From NCBI RefSeq assembly GCF_023822045.1, contig NZ_CP084712.1, positions 1,736,001-1,800,000 of the forward strand: a stretch of 64,000 nucleotides of DNA, written 5' to 3'. The stretch is from Sphingopyxis sp. USTB-05. Lineage in GTDB: Bacteria; Pseudomonadota; Alphaproteobacteria; Sphingomonadales; Sphingomonadaceae. The translations under genes were made by a program, and so were the position numbers. Under the pieces are notes generated by a model. The model was not told the origin of the DNA. It saw only the letters and a list, made by a program, of their open reading frames with translations, and searched no databases. Below are positions 17,531 to 26,514 of the stretch, in pieces (within the stretch, counting starts at the first letter, position 1; each line of letters starts with the position of its first letter).

Positions 17531-19465
17531 ATGGCCCGCCCCAATGCTCCCGACCGATTCAACGAAGAAAAAGCGACCTATGTGATCCGCGGCGGCGACG
17601 CCGAGGGCGACCAACCCGACCTCGAGCGCGGCGCCGAGGCGATCCGCAGCGTAGTGCGCAAATTGCCGACGCGTCCCGGGGTGTATCGGATGCTCGATGC
17701 CCGCGGCGACGTGCTTTATGTCGGCAAGGCTCGGGCGCTCAAGAACCGGGTAACGAACTACACGCAGGTCGCGCGCCTGCCGCAGCGGCTGCAGCGGATG
17801 GTGTCGCAAACGCGCGCGATGGAGATCGTGACGACGACGAGCGAGGCTGAGGCATTGCTGCTCGAAGCCCAGCTCATCAAAAGATACCGCCCGCCGTACA
17901 ATGTGCTGCTGCGCGACGACAAAAGCTTTCCCTTCATCTTGCTGCGCACAGACCATGATTTCCCGCGGGTGCAGAAGCATCGCGGCGCCCGACGCGCCAA
18001 GGGACGCTATTACGGCCCGTTCGCGAGCGCCGGTTCGGTGGGTCAGACGCTCAATGCGCTGCAGAAGACTTTTCTACTGCGCAGTTGCACCGACAGCTTC
18101 TTCGCCAACCGCTCGCGGCCGTGCCTGCTCTATCAGATCAAACGCTGCAGCGCGCCGTGCGTCGATCGCATCTCGAAGGAAGATTATGCCGGCCTGGTGA
18201 ATGACGCGCAGGACTTTCTTGAGGGGCGCTCGACCGCGGTGCAGAAGCGGCTGGGCGACGCGATGACCAAGGCCGCCGACGCGATGGATTATGAGCAGGC
18301 GGCGGTGATCCGTGACCGGCTTAAATCGCTGACCTTCATCCAGGGCAGCCAGTCGGTCCATGCCGACGGACTGGGCGACGCCGACGTCTTTGCGCTCGCG
18401 GCGAAGGGCGGGCAGCTCTGCATCGCAGGCTTTTTCATCCGTGGCGGGCAGAATTGGGGTCATCGCAGCTTCTTTCCCGCGCATGTGTCGGGCGTGCCCG
18501 AAAGCGAGGTGATGGCGAGCTTTCTGATGCAATTCTATGAAGGCGTACCGCCGCCGAAGCTCATCCTCGTCGACCGCGAGCCCGACGAATGCGCGCTGCT
18601 GGCCGAGGCATTGGGCGAGAGCGGCAGTCGCAAGGTCGAGATCAGCGTGCCGCAGCGGGGCAATCGTCGGCGTTTGCTCGAACAGGCGGTGCGCAATGCC
18701 GGCGAGGAACTCGACAGGCGGCTCGCCGAGAGCAGCAGTCAGGCCAAACTCGGGCGCGAACTCGCCGATCTGTTCGACCTCGAAAACCCGCCGCAGCGCA
18801 TCGAAATCTATGACAACAGCCATATCCAAGGCACAAATGCGCTCGGTGCGATGGTTGTTGCCGGCCCCGAAGGCTGGATCAAGGGCGCCTACCGCAAGTT
18901 CAACATCAAGCGTGCCGAGACACAGCCCGGCGACGATTTCGCGATGATGCGAGAGGTATTCGAGCGTCGCTTCGCGCGGGCGATCGAGGAAGATCCCGAA
19001 CGGACGAAGGGCGAGTGGCCCGACCTCGTGCTGATTGACGGCGGCAAGGGACAGGTGTCGGCGGCGGGGGCTGTGCTCGCCGAACTCGGCATCGACGACC
19101 TGACCTATGTCGGGGTGGCCAAGGGGCCCGATCGGAATGCCGGGCGCGAGACTTTCTATCATCCCGATGGGCGCGAATTCACGCTGCCGCCGAACAATGC
19201 CGTGCTTTTCTATATCCAGCGGCTCCGCGACGAGGCACATCGCTTTGCGATCGGCGCGCACCGGGCCAAGCGCGCGAAAGCGATGGGGTCGTCGCCGCTC
19301 GACGAAGTGCCGGGCATCGGCCCGTCGCGTAAGAAAGCGCTGCTGATGCATTTCGGCACCGCGCGCGCGGTGCGCGGCGCGAGCCTCGAGGATCTGCAGA
19401 AGGCCCCAGGCGTCAGCGCCGCGGTCGCGCAGGCGGTGCATGATTTCTATCATTCGGGACGATGA
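17531..19465 (+). CDS. uvrC: Excinuclease ABC subunit C
   Basis: Makes both incisions in nucleotide excision repair after UvrA/UvrB damage recognition. It has 644 residues. The N-terminal GIY-YIG nuclease (about 45-125) has GVYRMLDARG and LYVGKA. A UVR domain follows around residue 240 (AADAMDYEQAAVIRDRL), then the RNase H-like endonuclease (IEIYDNSHIQGT and VLIDGGKGQ) and a C-terminal double helix-hairpin-helix (DEVPGIGPSRKKALL). The first 40 residues are a charged extension. The TGA overlaps an upstream candidate ATG of the next gene. Confidence 0.97.
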   Translation: MARPNAPDRFNEEKATYVIRGGDAEGDQPDLERGAEAIRSVVRKLPTRPGVYRMLDARGDVLYVGKARALKNRVTNYTQVARLPQRLQRMVSQTRAMEIVTTTSEAEALLLEAQLIKRYRPPYNVLLRDDKSFPFILLRTDHDFPRVQKHRGARRAKGRYYGPFASAGSVGQTLNALQKTFLLRSCTDSFFANRSRPCLLYQIKRCSAPCVDRISKEDYAGLVNDAQDFLEGRSTAVQKRLGDAMTKAADAMDYEQAAVIRDRLKSLTFIQGSQSVHADGLGDADVFALAAKGGQLCIAGFFIRGGQNWGHRSFFPAHVSGVPESEVMASFLMQFYEGVPPPKLILVDREPDECALLAEALGESGSRKVEISVPQRGNRRRLLEQAVRNAGEELDRRLAESSSQAKLGRELADLFDLENPPQRIEIYDNSHIQGTNALGAMVVAGPEGWIKGAYRKFNIKRAETQPGDDFAMMREVFERRFARAIEEDPERTKGEWPDLVLIDGGKGQVSAAGAVLAELGIDDLTYVGVAKGPDRNAGRETFYHPDGREFTLPPNNAVLFYIQRLRDEAHRFAIGAHRAKRAKAMGSSPLDEVPGIGPSRKKALLMHFGTARAVRGASLEDLQKAPGVSAAVAQAVHDFYHSGR

Positions 19466-19476
19466 GGGGGACGATA

Positions 19477-19869
19477 ATGGATTTTGCAGCAGCTATGCCG
19501 CTTGCGGGGACGCTCGGGGTCACGATCCACGAAGGCAGCAAAGACAGGGTGGCCGGCAAGCTGCCCGTGCGTGCGGAAATCTGCACGGCAGGCGGGATCG
19601 TCCATGGCGGGGCGATCATGGCCTTTGCTGATTGTCTCGGCGCCGTCGGGGCGTTTCTGACGTTGCCTGAAGGGGCGAACGGCACGACGACGATCGAGAG
19701 CAAGACCAACTTTCTCGGCGCTGGGCCGGTTGGATATGTGCTCGTCGGCGAAGCGACGCCCGTGAAGATCGGCAAGCGGTTGTCGGTGTGGCAGACGCGA
19801 ATCCGCACCGAAGACGGCGCCGAGGTCGCGCTGGTGACGCAGACGCAGATGGTGCTTTGGCCAGCCTGA
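19477..19869 (+). CDS. PaaI-type hotdog thioesterase
   Basis: A 130-residue hotdog-fold protein, probably hydrolysing an acyl-CoA or related thioester. The PaaI-type [17 protein letters not shown] helix carries the conserved HGG and the acidic residue used in catalysis. ESKTNFLG matches the next conserved strand. An alternative ATG at 19462, overlapping the uvrC stop, would add five residues. I prefer 19477 because GAGGGGGAC precedes it. The 3' end overlaps recO by 13 bases. The physiological substrate is unknown. Confidence 0.85.
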   Translation: MDFAAAMPLAGTLGVTIHEGSKDRVAGKLPVRAEICTAGGIVHGGAIMAFADCLGAVGAFLTLPEGANGTTTIESKTNFLGAGPVGYVLVGEATPVKIGKRLSVWQTRIRTEDGAEVALVTQTQMVLWPA

Positions 19870-20594
19870 CCGCCGATGCCATCGTCTGCGCGGTACGCGC
19901 GCATGGCGAGCATGGCGCGATTGTCCGCGCATTGACGCATGACGCGGGGCTGGTCGCCGGCTACGTGCGCGGTGGGCGTTCGACGCGACTGCGGCCGATC
20001 CTGATCCCTGGCAATCTCGTCGCACTCGAATTGCGTGCGCGGACCGAAGAGCAGCTTGCCGGCGCGACCGCCGAGCTACTGGAAAGCCGCGCGCCCCTAC
20101 TAGCGGAGCCGCTGGCGGCGGCGGCGATCGACTGGGCGACAAGCCTGACGGCATCGACGCTGCCCGAAAGTCAGCCTTATCCGGCACTTTATTCGGCCCT
20201 TTCGGCCGTACTGGACGCGATCGGTGCGGCCTCTTCGGCGCGGCAATGGGCGGCCGCATTGGCACGCTACGAACTGCTGCTGCTCGCTGAACTCGGCTTT
20301 GGCCTGAATCTCGAGGAATGCGTCGTAACGGGAACATCCGCCGATCTGGCGTTCGTCAGCCCCAAGTCCGGAGGGGCGGTGAGCGTGGGCGCGGCGGCGG
20401 GTTATGAAGAGCGCCTGTTCCGCCTGCCGCCCTTTCTGCGGGGGCAGGATGCCAGTCCGCCGATGGACGATGTGCTCGCCGGTCTGATTATCACAGGTCA
20501 CTTTCTCGACCGTGATGTCCTCGACGGACGCAACCGCGACTTGCTCACAGTGAGGGAAAGATTGGTCTCGCGGTTGGGCAGGGCGGTTGCGTGA
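19857..20594 (+). CDS. recO: DNA repair protein RecO
   Basis: Helps load RecA at gaps in the RecFOR pathway by annealing and SSB displacement. It has 245 residues from the TTG at 19857. The N-terminal OB-fold ([20 protein letters not shown] and [11 protein letters not shown]) and the C-terminal helical region (LEECVVTG and [10 protein letters not shown]) match alphaproteobacterial RecO. The start is not certain: no ATG lies near the homologous N-terminus, and the open frame extends back to 19788 inside the thioesterase gene. Confidence 0.88.
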   Translation: MASLTADAIVCAVRAHGEHGAIVRALTHDAGLVAGYVRGGRSTRLRPILIPGNLVALELRARTEEQLAGATAELLESRAPLLAEPLAAAAIDWATSLTASTLPESQPYPALYSALSAVLDAIGAASSARQWAAALARYELLLLAELGFGLNLEECVVTGTSADLAFVSPKSGGAVSVGAAAGYEERLFRLPPFLRGQDASPPMDDVLAGLIITGHFLDRDVLDGRNRDLLTVRERLVSRLGRAVA

Positions 20595-20642
20595 TCCGCT
20601 GCCGCTGTCTAAGCGGCTGGCGAGATACGAAAGGGCGACATA

Positions 20643-21689
20643 GTGCAAATCCTGCTGCTGGCTGGCGATGGTATCGGTCCGGAGATCATGGCGGAGGCCG
20701 AAAAGGTCATTGGCGCGCTGGCGCTTCCCGTGACGCTAGACCGCGCGCTGGTTGGTGGCGCCGCATATGAAGCCACCGGTCATCCGCTGCCGCCCGAGAC
20801 GCTGGCGAAGGCGAAGGCCGCCGACGCGATCCTGTTCGGCGCGGTCGGCGATCCGCGGTTCGATAATGTCGAGCGCCATTTGCGCCCTGAGCAGGCTATC
20901 CTCGGCTTGCGTAGCGAACTCGGCCTGTTCGCCAATCTGCGTCCCGCCAAGCTGTTTGCCGGGCTGGAGGACAGCTCGGCTCTACGTCCCGAGGTCGCTG
21001 CGGCGATCGACCTGTTGATCGTCCGCGAGCTCAACGGCGACGTCTATTTCGGCGAAAAGGGAATGCGCACGACCGCGACGGGCGAGCGTGAAGGCTATGA
21101 CATCATGTCATATAGCGAGAGCGAAGTACGCCGCATCGCGCATGTCGCATTCCGAGCGGCACAGGGGCGGCAGAAACGTCTATGCTCGGTTGACAAGGCC
21201 AATGTCCTCGAAACCTCGCAGTTGTGGCGCGATGTCGTGATCGAAGTCGCTGCTGACTATCCCGACGTGACGCTCAGCCATATGTATGTCGACAATGCCG
21301 CGATGCAGCTTGTGCGCAATCCGGGCCAGTTCGACGTGGTCGTTACCGGCAATTTGTTCGGCGACATCCTGTCCGATCAGGCATCGATGTGCGTCGGATC
21401 GATCGGGCTGCTCGCTTCGGCGTCGCTGAGCGAAAGCACGCAGGGACTATACGAACCGATCCATGGCAGCGCGCCCGATATCGCGGGTAAAGGCGTTGCC
21501 AATCCGCTTGCGATGATCCTGTCGCTCGCGATGCTGCTGCGGCACTCCGGTGGCGACGAGACGAGCGCGGCGCGGATTGAGGCTGCGGTGGCGACGGTGC
21601 TCGCCGACGGGTGCCGCGGCGCCGATCTGGGGGGCAATATGGGGACGACGGCATTGGGCGATGCGGTTGTTTCGGCTTTGAACGGATAA
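20643..21689 (+). CDS. leuB: 3-isopropylmalate dehydrogenase
   Basis: Oxidises and decarboxylates 3-isopropylmalate with NAD in leucine synthesis. It has 348 residues and starts with GTG at 20643. The N-terminal [12 protein letters not shown], the substrate-binding RPAKLF, the metal-binding region [12 protein letters not shown] and the NAD-adenosine-binding [11 protein letters not shown] are all present. It precedes metZ by four bases, so branched-chain and methionine genes are likely co-transcribed. leuA, leuC and leuD are not in the window. Confidence 0.97.
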   Translation: MQILLLAGDGIGPEIMAEAEKVIGALALPVTLDRALVGGAAYEATGHPLPPETLAKAKAADAILFGAVGDPRFDNVERHLRPEQAILGLRSELGLFANLRPAKLFAGLEDSSALRPEVAAAIDLLIVRELNGDVYFGEKGMRTTATGEREGYDIMSYSESEVRRIAHVAFRAAQGRQKRLCSVDKANVLETSQLWRDVVIEVAADYPDVTLSHMYVDNAAMQLVRNPGQFDVVVTGNLFGDILSDQASMCVGSIGLLASASLSESTQGLYEPIHGSAPDIAGKGVANPLAMILSLAMLLRHSGGDETSAARIEAAVATVLADGCRGADLGGNMGTTALGDAVVSALNG

Positions 21690-21693
21690 GAAG

Positions 21694-22902
21694 ATGAAGA
21701 AAGATACGGGTCTCGATCGCAGCAAGACGAGGAACTGGCACCCCGCAACGCAGGCCGTGCGTGGTGGCACGTGGCGCAGCGAGCATGGCGAGACGTCGGA
21801 AGCGCTCTTCCTCTCGTCGGGCTATACCTATGACAGCGCCGAGGAAGTGGCGGCGCGCTTTGCCGGCGAAGAACAGGGCATGACCTATTCTCGTCTGCAA
21901 AACCCGACCGTGGCGATGCTTGAGGAGCGGATCGCGCTTATGGAAGGCGCCGAGGCATGTCGCGCACAGGCAACCGGCATGGCGGCGATGACGACGGCCT
22001 TGCTCTGTCAACTGTCGGCGGGCGACCATATCGTCGCCGCCAAGGCGGCTTTCGGCTCGTGCCGCTGGCTCGTCGATCATCTCTGTCCGCGCTTCGGGAT
22101 CGAGACGACCGTCGTCGATGGTCGCGACAACGACGCCTGGGAAAAGGCGATCAAGCCGAACACGAAGGTGTTCTTCTTCGAAACCCCGGCGAATCCGACG
22201 ATGGATATCGTCGACATGAAACATGTATGCGCGCTTGCGAAAGCGCACGGCATCACGAGCGTTGTCGACAATGCCTTTGCAACATCGGTGCTCCAGCGCC
22301 CGATGGATTTCGGCGCCGATGTGGTCGCCTATTCCGCAACAAAGCTGATGGACGGGCAGGGGCGCGTGCTCGCTGGGGCGGTCTGCGGAACCGAAAAGTT
22401 CATCAATGACGTGCTACTGCCGTTTCAGCGCAACACGGGGCCTAACCTGTCGCCGTTCAATGCTTGGGTCGTGCTCAAGGGACTGGAAACGCTAGACCTC
22501 CGTGCACGCCGCCAGTCGGAAAATTCGCTGGCGGTCGGCAAGGCGATCGAGAGCCGCGTGGCGCGCATGCTCCATCCGGGGCTCGCGAGCCACCCGCAGC
22601 ACAATCTGGCGATGAGCCAGATGGAGGCATGCGGACCGATCTTCTCCTTCATCCTCGATGGCGGGCGTGAACAGGCGATGGCGCTGCTCAACGCGCTCGA
22701 ACTCGTCGATATCTCGAACAATATTGGCGATTCGCGCAGCCTCTGCTGCCATCCCGCATCGACCACTCATTACGGCGTCAGCGCCGAAGCGCGCGCCGAT
22801 ATGGGCGTCGTAGAGGGCATGCTGCGCATCAATATCGGCCTTGAAGATCCACGTGATCTGATCGCGGATCTGGACCAGGCATTGACCAGGGTCGGGCTTT
22901 AG
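21694..22902 (+). CDS. metZ: O-succinylhomoserine sulfhydrylase
   Basis: PLP enzyme of the Cys/Met-metabolism family that makes homocysteine directly from O-succinylhomoserine and sulfide. It has 402 residues. The PLP lysine is in YSATKLMDGQG, and the TYSRLQNPTVAMLE and PANPTMDIVD motifs are typical. The DGQGRVLAG stretch and the gene order with apaG favour MetZ over cystathionine gamma-synthase, but the acyl-homoserine specificity cannot be read with certainty. It is coupled to leuB by a 4-base gap; apaG follows. Confidence 0.93.
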   Translation: MKKDTGLDRSKTRNWHPATQAVRGGTWRSEHGETSEALFLSSGYTYDSAEEVAARFAGEEQGMTYSRLQNPTVAMLEERIALMEGAEACRAQATGMAAMTTALLCQLSAGDHIVAAKAAFGSCRWLVDHLCPRFGIETTVVDGRDNDAWEKAIKPNTKVFFFETPANPTMDIVDMKHVCALAKAHGITSVVDNAFATSVLQRPMDFGADVVAYSATKLMDGQGRVLAGAVCGTEKFINDVLLPFQRNTGPNLSPFNAWVVLKGLETLDLRARRQSENSLAVGKAIESRVARMLHPGLASHPQHNLAMSQMEACGPIFSFILDGGREQAMALLNALELVDISNNIGDSRSLCCHPASTTHYGVSAEARADMGVVEGMLRINIGLEDPRDLIADLDQALTRVGL

Positions 22903-22913
22903 GTGAATTTGGC

Positions 22914-23321
22914 ATGGAGATGATCGACTCCTTCTTCCCCTTTGCGGCGACCACCGGGTCGATCACCGTGCGCGTTGCGGTCAGCTATCTGCCCGAACAG
23001 TCGCACCCGGCGCTCGGTCGCTGGTTCTGGGCCTATCATGTCCGCGTCGAAAATCACGGCGAGGATGCGGTGCAGTTGATCAGCCGTCACTGGCGGATCA
23101 GCGACGGGCGCGGCCAGGTCAGCGAAGTCGAAGGCGAGGGGGTTGTCGGTGAACAGCCGCTAATCATTCCCGGCGGCGCCTATGACTATGTATCGGGCTG
23201 CCCGCTGCCGACCCCCGAAGGTTCGATGGTTGGGAGTTATGCGATGGAACTCGGTGACGGATCGCAAATCCTCGTCGCGATCCCGCATTTCCCGCTCGTG
23301 GCGCCTGCGACCGCGTCATGA
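22914..23321 (+). CDS. apaG: ApaG domain protein
   Basis: A 135-residue single-domain ApaG protein with a fibronectin-like beta-sandwich. Conserved stretches are VRVENHGEDAVQLISRHW, GVVGEQPLIIPGGAYDYVSGCPL and GSMVGSYAM. Loss of ApaG was associated with altered Co2+ and Mg2+ resistance in Salmonella, but the molecular role is unclear. The ATG at 22914 is used; a second in-frame ATG lies two codons downstream. It overlaps the LysR start by four bases (ATGA). Confidence 0.95.
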   Translation: MEMIDSFFPFAATTGSITVRVAVSYLPEQSHPALGRWFWAYHVRVENHGEDAVQLISRHWRISDGRGQVSEVEGEGVVGEQPLIIPGGAYDYVSGCPLPTPEGSMVGSYAMELGDGSQILVAIPHFPLVAPATAS

Positions 23322-24112
23322 AGCGTACCCATCTGCCCCTGAACGCGTTGCGCGTTTTCGATGCCGCTGCCCGGCATTTGAGCTTTACGCGTGCCGCCGA
23401 CGAACTCGCGGTCACCCCTGCGGCGGTCGGTCAACAGATCCGCGCGCTAGAGGATATGCTGGGCGTCGTGCTGTTCCGCCGTACGCCCAAGGGGCTCGAA
23501 CTAACCGGAGAAGCCGATGCGGGGCTCGACGCGCTGCGGCAGGGTTTCCTGCAGTTCGAAGAATCGGTGCGCGCGATGCAGGCCGGCCAGTCGTCGCAGT
23601 CGCTGACGATCGCCGCACCGCGCGACCTCACCGCCAAATGGCTCGCGCCGCGGCTCGCGCGCTACAGCCAGCAGGCGCCTGATGTGCGCTTTACGCTCGT
23701 CTCCGCCGACACTGGGATCGATTTCACTGAGGCAAACCTGGACCTCGCGATCTTCTGGACCGACGGCGCGGGCGAGCATGAAGGCGTCGCGCTCGCCGAC
23801 GCGCTGATGGTCACCGTCGCAGGGCCCGGCAGCAACAGCGACACGCGCATTGCCTGGCCCGGCTGTCCGGCAAGCGATGGCGAACCGGCACTGCGCCTTG
23901 GCGACGCGGGCCTCGCAATCGATGCCGCGGCAAATGGTTTGGGCCAGGCGAATGTGCCAGCGATGCTTGCGGAGGCCGATATCGCCTCGGGGCGTGTCCG
24001 GCAGGTTGGCGACAGCGTCGCGGTGAAGCGCGGCTATTGGCTCGTCGCGCCGACCCCGCAATGGCGGCAGGCGAAGGTCAAAGCGCTGGTTGCGGCGTTA
24101 ACCGCCGCCTGA
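23318..24112 (+). CDS. LysR family transcriptional regulator, GcvA-like
   Basis: A 264-residue regulator. The N-terminal winged helix-turn-helix (about 6-65) has LNALRVFDAAARHLSFTRAA and VTPAAVGQQIRALED, the pattern of the GcvA/AmpR subgroup. The C-terminal periplasmic-binding-like effector domain starts around residue 88. At the 3' end the family is slightly short (264 against about 295-305), with a compact second lobe. Its target is unknown. Unusually for LysR genes it is co-directional with and coupled to apaG rather than divergent from a target gene. Confidence 0.88.
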   Translation: MKRTHLPLNALRVFDAAARHLSFTRAADELAVTPAAVGQQIRALEDMLGVVLFRRTPKGLELTGEADAGLDALRQGFLQFEESVRAMQAGQSSQSLTIAAPRDLTAKWLAPRLARYSQQAPDVRFTLVSADTGIDFTEANLDLAIFWTDGAGEHEGVALADALMVTVAGPGSNSDTRIAWPGCPASDGEPALRLGDAGLAIDAAANGLGQANVPAMLAEADIASGRVRQVGDSVAVKRGYWLVAPTPQWRQAKVKALVAALTAA

Positions 24113-24142
24113 TGTAACCGGGCCGCGTCGACGCCCGAATAA

Positions 24143-24162
24143 CCCCGAAACCATAATCGGGG
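24143..24162 (+). other. Hairpin overlapping the RBS of the DUF417 gene
   Basis: Stem CCCCGA/TCGGGG (24143-24148 and 24157-24162) with an 8-base loop. The 3' arm contains the GGGGA that serves as ribosome-binding site for the ATG at 24169. Folding would hide the site. Confidence 0.35.
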
Positions 24163-24168
24163 ATATTC

Positions 24169-24639
24169 ATGCTTAAAATTCTGGACAAACTGCCGCCTCA
24201 GACATTTGCGATCGGCGCGCTCCGCTGGTCGCTGCTGTTCATTTTCGCCCTTTTTGGCGTGGCGAAATTTGCGGCCTATGAAGCCCAAGGTGTGGCGGGC
24301 ATCGCGATGCATTATCCGCTCTTTTCGTGGATGTACCCGCTGATTGGCGTGCAGGGGACCAGCAATGTCATCGGGACGATAGAACTGGCGACCGGCGTGC
24401 TGATCGCACTCGGGGCATGGTCGCATCGTGCAGGGCTGATCGGCGGCCTGATGGGCATGGCTACCTTCGTGATTACGCTCAGCTTCAGCTTCGGCGTGCC
24501 GCTATGGCAGGAAGGCTACGGCTTTCCCTTCATGGGTTCGACCGCACAATTTCTGTTCAAGGACGCGGTGCTGCTGGCGGGATGTCTGGCGCTGGCGCTG
24601 CATGCCGGTCATGCGCTGCGAGCGCGAGGAGGCGCGTGA
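24169..24639 (+). CDS. DUF417 (YkgB-like) membrane protein
   Basis: A 156-residue inner-membrane protein with four predicted helices (about 18-35, 60-80, 88-110 and 125-147). The family hallmarks RWSLLFIFALFGVAKFAAYEA and the HYPLFSWMYPLIG loop are present. DUF417 proteins such as E. coli YkgB are small membrane proteins, and homologues are induced by reactive chlorine (RclC). Whether this copy has that role is unknown. Its last 83 bases overlap the 3' end of the convergent serine-hydrolase gene. Confidence 0.85.
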   Translation: MLKILDKLPPQTFAIGALRWSLLFIFALFGVAKFAAYEAQGVAGIAMHYPLFSWMYPLIGVQGTSNVIGTIELATGVLIALGAWSHRAGLIGGLMGMATFVITLSFSFGVPLWQEGYGFPFMGSTAQFLFKDAVLLAGCLALALHAGHALRARGGA

Positions 24640-25927
24640 CCAGTCCGACGAACGGCGCAGTCTCGACATTGGCGTCGGGATTGTTCCAACTGGCGGTCAC
24701 GACGAGCCATCCGCCGTCGCTCTTGCGTTGCCCGAGCAGGCTCATCGACAGCACGCCATTTTCCGACCCGCCCTTGTAGCCGAGATATTTCCAGTCGGCT
24801 GCGGCGACGGGGCCGACGCCATTGTTTATCGCCATCGCCTCGAGCAAGGTCTTCGACTGGCGCGCGCGCAAATCGATCATCAGCCGCGCTATGTCGTTCG
24901 GGCTTGCGAACCATTCGAGGCTTTCGATGTAGCGCGGCCCCGCCGTGAAACTGACCCCGTCGACGTTGGCGAGCGTCAGCTTTTCGCGATTATCCTCGAT
25001 CAGCTTGCGCTGCGCCGCGTCATTGCCTTTGATAAAATCTGTGCGCAAATCATTGAAATTATTTCCCTTGAGCGCGAACCCCTCGACCGTCGTGAGCAAT
25101 GGGATGTTGCGTGACGGGTCGCTGTGCCCGGCGCTCTTCATCCGCGCCTCGATCGGCTCGCGGCCGAGCAGGTGGATCAGCGTGTCGGTCGCGCCATTGT
25201 CGCTCACCGAAATCATCCAGTTGGCCAGGGTTTGCAGCGTTACCGGCGTATTCGTGGGCCAGTTCGCAGTGCCCGCGGAAGAAAAGCTGAAATGCGACAG
25301 CGGCACGACATCGGCCCAGCGGCGCTTGCCTGCCGCGACCTGCGCCGCAAGCTCATCGAGAATATAGAGTTTGAAGGTCGAGCCCGTCGCGAATTGCCGG
25401 TCGGCGTTGGCGAAGGCGAGGGGACGAATGGCGGTGCCATCGAGTTCGGCGACGAGAAAACCAGCATGACCGGGCAGTTTTGCAATCTCGGCCGCCACTT
25501 TGTCGAAGCTGTCGTTCGCGACCGTCACACCCGTCACCCGAAGTCCGGTCACGCGTTCGTCGGCCGCGACGCCAACATCGAGCAGAACGGTCGCAACACC
25601 CCGCTCGAAGCGCAACAGGACGGTTCCCGAACGCTCGCCCGTCGGCGCTACTCGGTCGATCGCGACCGGTTCGCCATATTGCTCCACGAGTCCGGCGCTG
25701 AAGGCGTCGAACTGTGCTTCGGGGACCGCCGCTTGGAAGTGCGGATCGAAATAGGCCGAATAGGCAATCCTGCCCGCAAACAGGTCGACCAGTTGCGCCG
25801 CGCGTTTGTCCAACGCGGCCTGAGCGGTCGGCGTTGTCGTTTCGGTAGGCTGTATTGCGACCGCCGGGGATGGCGTGCCCAGCGAGATGGACGCTGCGGT
25901 CATCGCTATTGGCAGAAAACGGATCAT
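24557..25927 (-). CDS. Class A beta-lactamase-fold serine hydrolase, exported
   Basis: A 456-residue protein with a signal peptide to about residue 24. Residues 38-135 form a small alpha/beta domain resembling DUF3887-like modules. The class A beta-lactamase/penicillin-binding fold follows: the nucleophile motif is S183-x-x-K186 (STFK), SDN is at 242-244 and a KGG triad at 385-387 in place of KTG/KSG. The C-terminus is Pro/Ala-rich. Without the usual E166-type omega loop that I can place, I cannot say whether it hydrolyses beta-lactams; many such proteins are peptidoglycan or esterase enzymes. It is the third gene of an operon with an ECF sigma factor and a membrane protein, coupled by ATGA. 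Confidence 0.85.
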   Translation of the reverse strand: MIRFLPIAMTAASISLGTPSPAVAIQPTETTTPTAQAALDKRAAQLVDLFAGRIAYSAYFDPHFQAAVPEAQFDAFSAGLVEQYGEPVAIDRVAPTGERSGTVLLRFERGVATVLLDVGVAADERVTGLRVTGVTVANDSFDKVAAEIAKLPGHAGFLVAELDGTAIRPLAFANADRQFATGSTFKLYILDELAAQVAAGKRRWADVVPLSHFSFSSAGTANWPTNTPVTLQTLANWMISVSDNGATDTLIHLLGREPIEARMKSAGHSDPSRNIPLLTTVEGFALKGNNFNDLRTDFIKGNDAAQRKLIEDNREKLTLANVDGVSFTAGPRYIESLEWFASPNDIARLMIDLRARQSKTLLEAMAINNGVGPVAAADWKYLGYKGGSENGVLSMSLLGQRKSDGGWLVVTASWNNPDANVETAPFVGLVTRLLALAAHDRHAAPAPDIPPAAPRP

Positions 25928-26514
25928 TCCCTCTCTCCTTCAACGCCTGCCGTTGCCGCGTCGAGCCGTTCGATCTGTTTGCGAAGCATGGCTGCCGCGT
26001 GGCGGTTGAGCAACCAGATGCCAAGAAGGATCAGTGCCGGGATCGCGGCAAAACCGACGAAACCGAAGATGCTATCGAAACCGTTCGCCGCAGCGAGTCC
26101 AGCCATGAAGACGACGAGGCCCGGGACGAGGGGTCCGATATACCAAAGGCCGACACTCGCCAGCATCCGCTCCTCGGTCGCGAGGCGGGTCCGGTAATGG
26201 ATGCGCACATTGGCCGCTTCCGCGTCGGAATCGGGCTTCGACGTGCGGCACGAAAGTTGCCAAGCCATTATGAACCCGCCGGCGATCACAAGAAGGCTAC
26301 CCACCTTGAGCAATATTCCGGGCAGGACCAGTGCATAGAGGCCGAAGATCAGAGTAACAAAGGCGGTAGCGATATATTCGCGGCGATTGCGCCTGCCGAT
26401 CGCGCGGCTGAGCATGGCGGCCCGCGATTTGACTTCGGCGAGCGACAGCGGCTCGACTGCCGCGCCGCTATCCAGCCACAGGCTATGCAGGCTGTCGTCA
26501 TCAAGGCGGGTCAT
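25924..26514 (-). CDS. Four-helix membrane protein, possible anti-sigma partner
   Basis: A 196-residue protein of unknown family. An acidic N-terminal cytoplasmic segment of about 45 residues (LDDDSLHSLW and AEVKSRAAML) is followed by helices at about 47-66, 69-87, 119-141 and 150-169, and a charged C-terminus. It is locked between an ECF sigma factor (upstream, ATGA overlap) and the exported serine hydrolase (downstream, ATGA overlap). Position and a soluble N-terminus suggest an anti-sigma factor, but there is no recognisable ZAS or RskA motif. Confidence 0.75.
   Translation of the reverse strand: MTRLDDDSLHSLWLDSGAAVEPLSLAEVKSRAAMLSRAIGRRNRREYIATAFVTLIFGLYALVLPGILLKVGSLLVIAGGFIMAWQLSCRTSKPDSDAEAANVRIHYRTRLATEERMLASVGLWYIGPLVPGLVVFMAGLAAANGFDSIFGFVGFAAIPALILLGIWLLNRHAAAMLRKQIERLDAATAGVEGERE

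Noticed and set aside
18074..19453. A 459-codon open frame antisense to uvrC
   Set aside because: Full overlap with conserved UvrC domains and no RBS or homologous motif.
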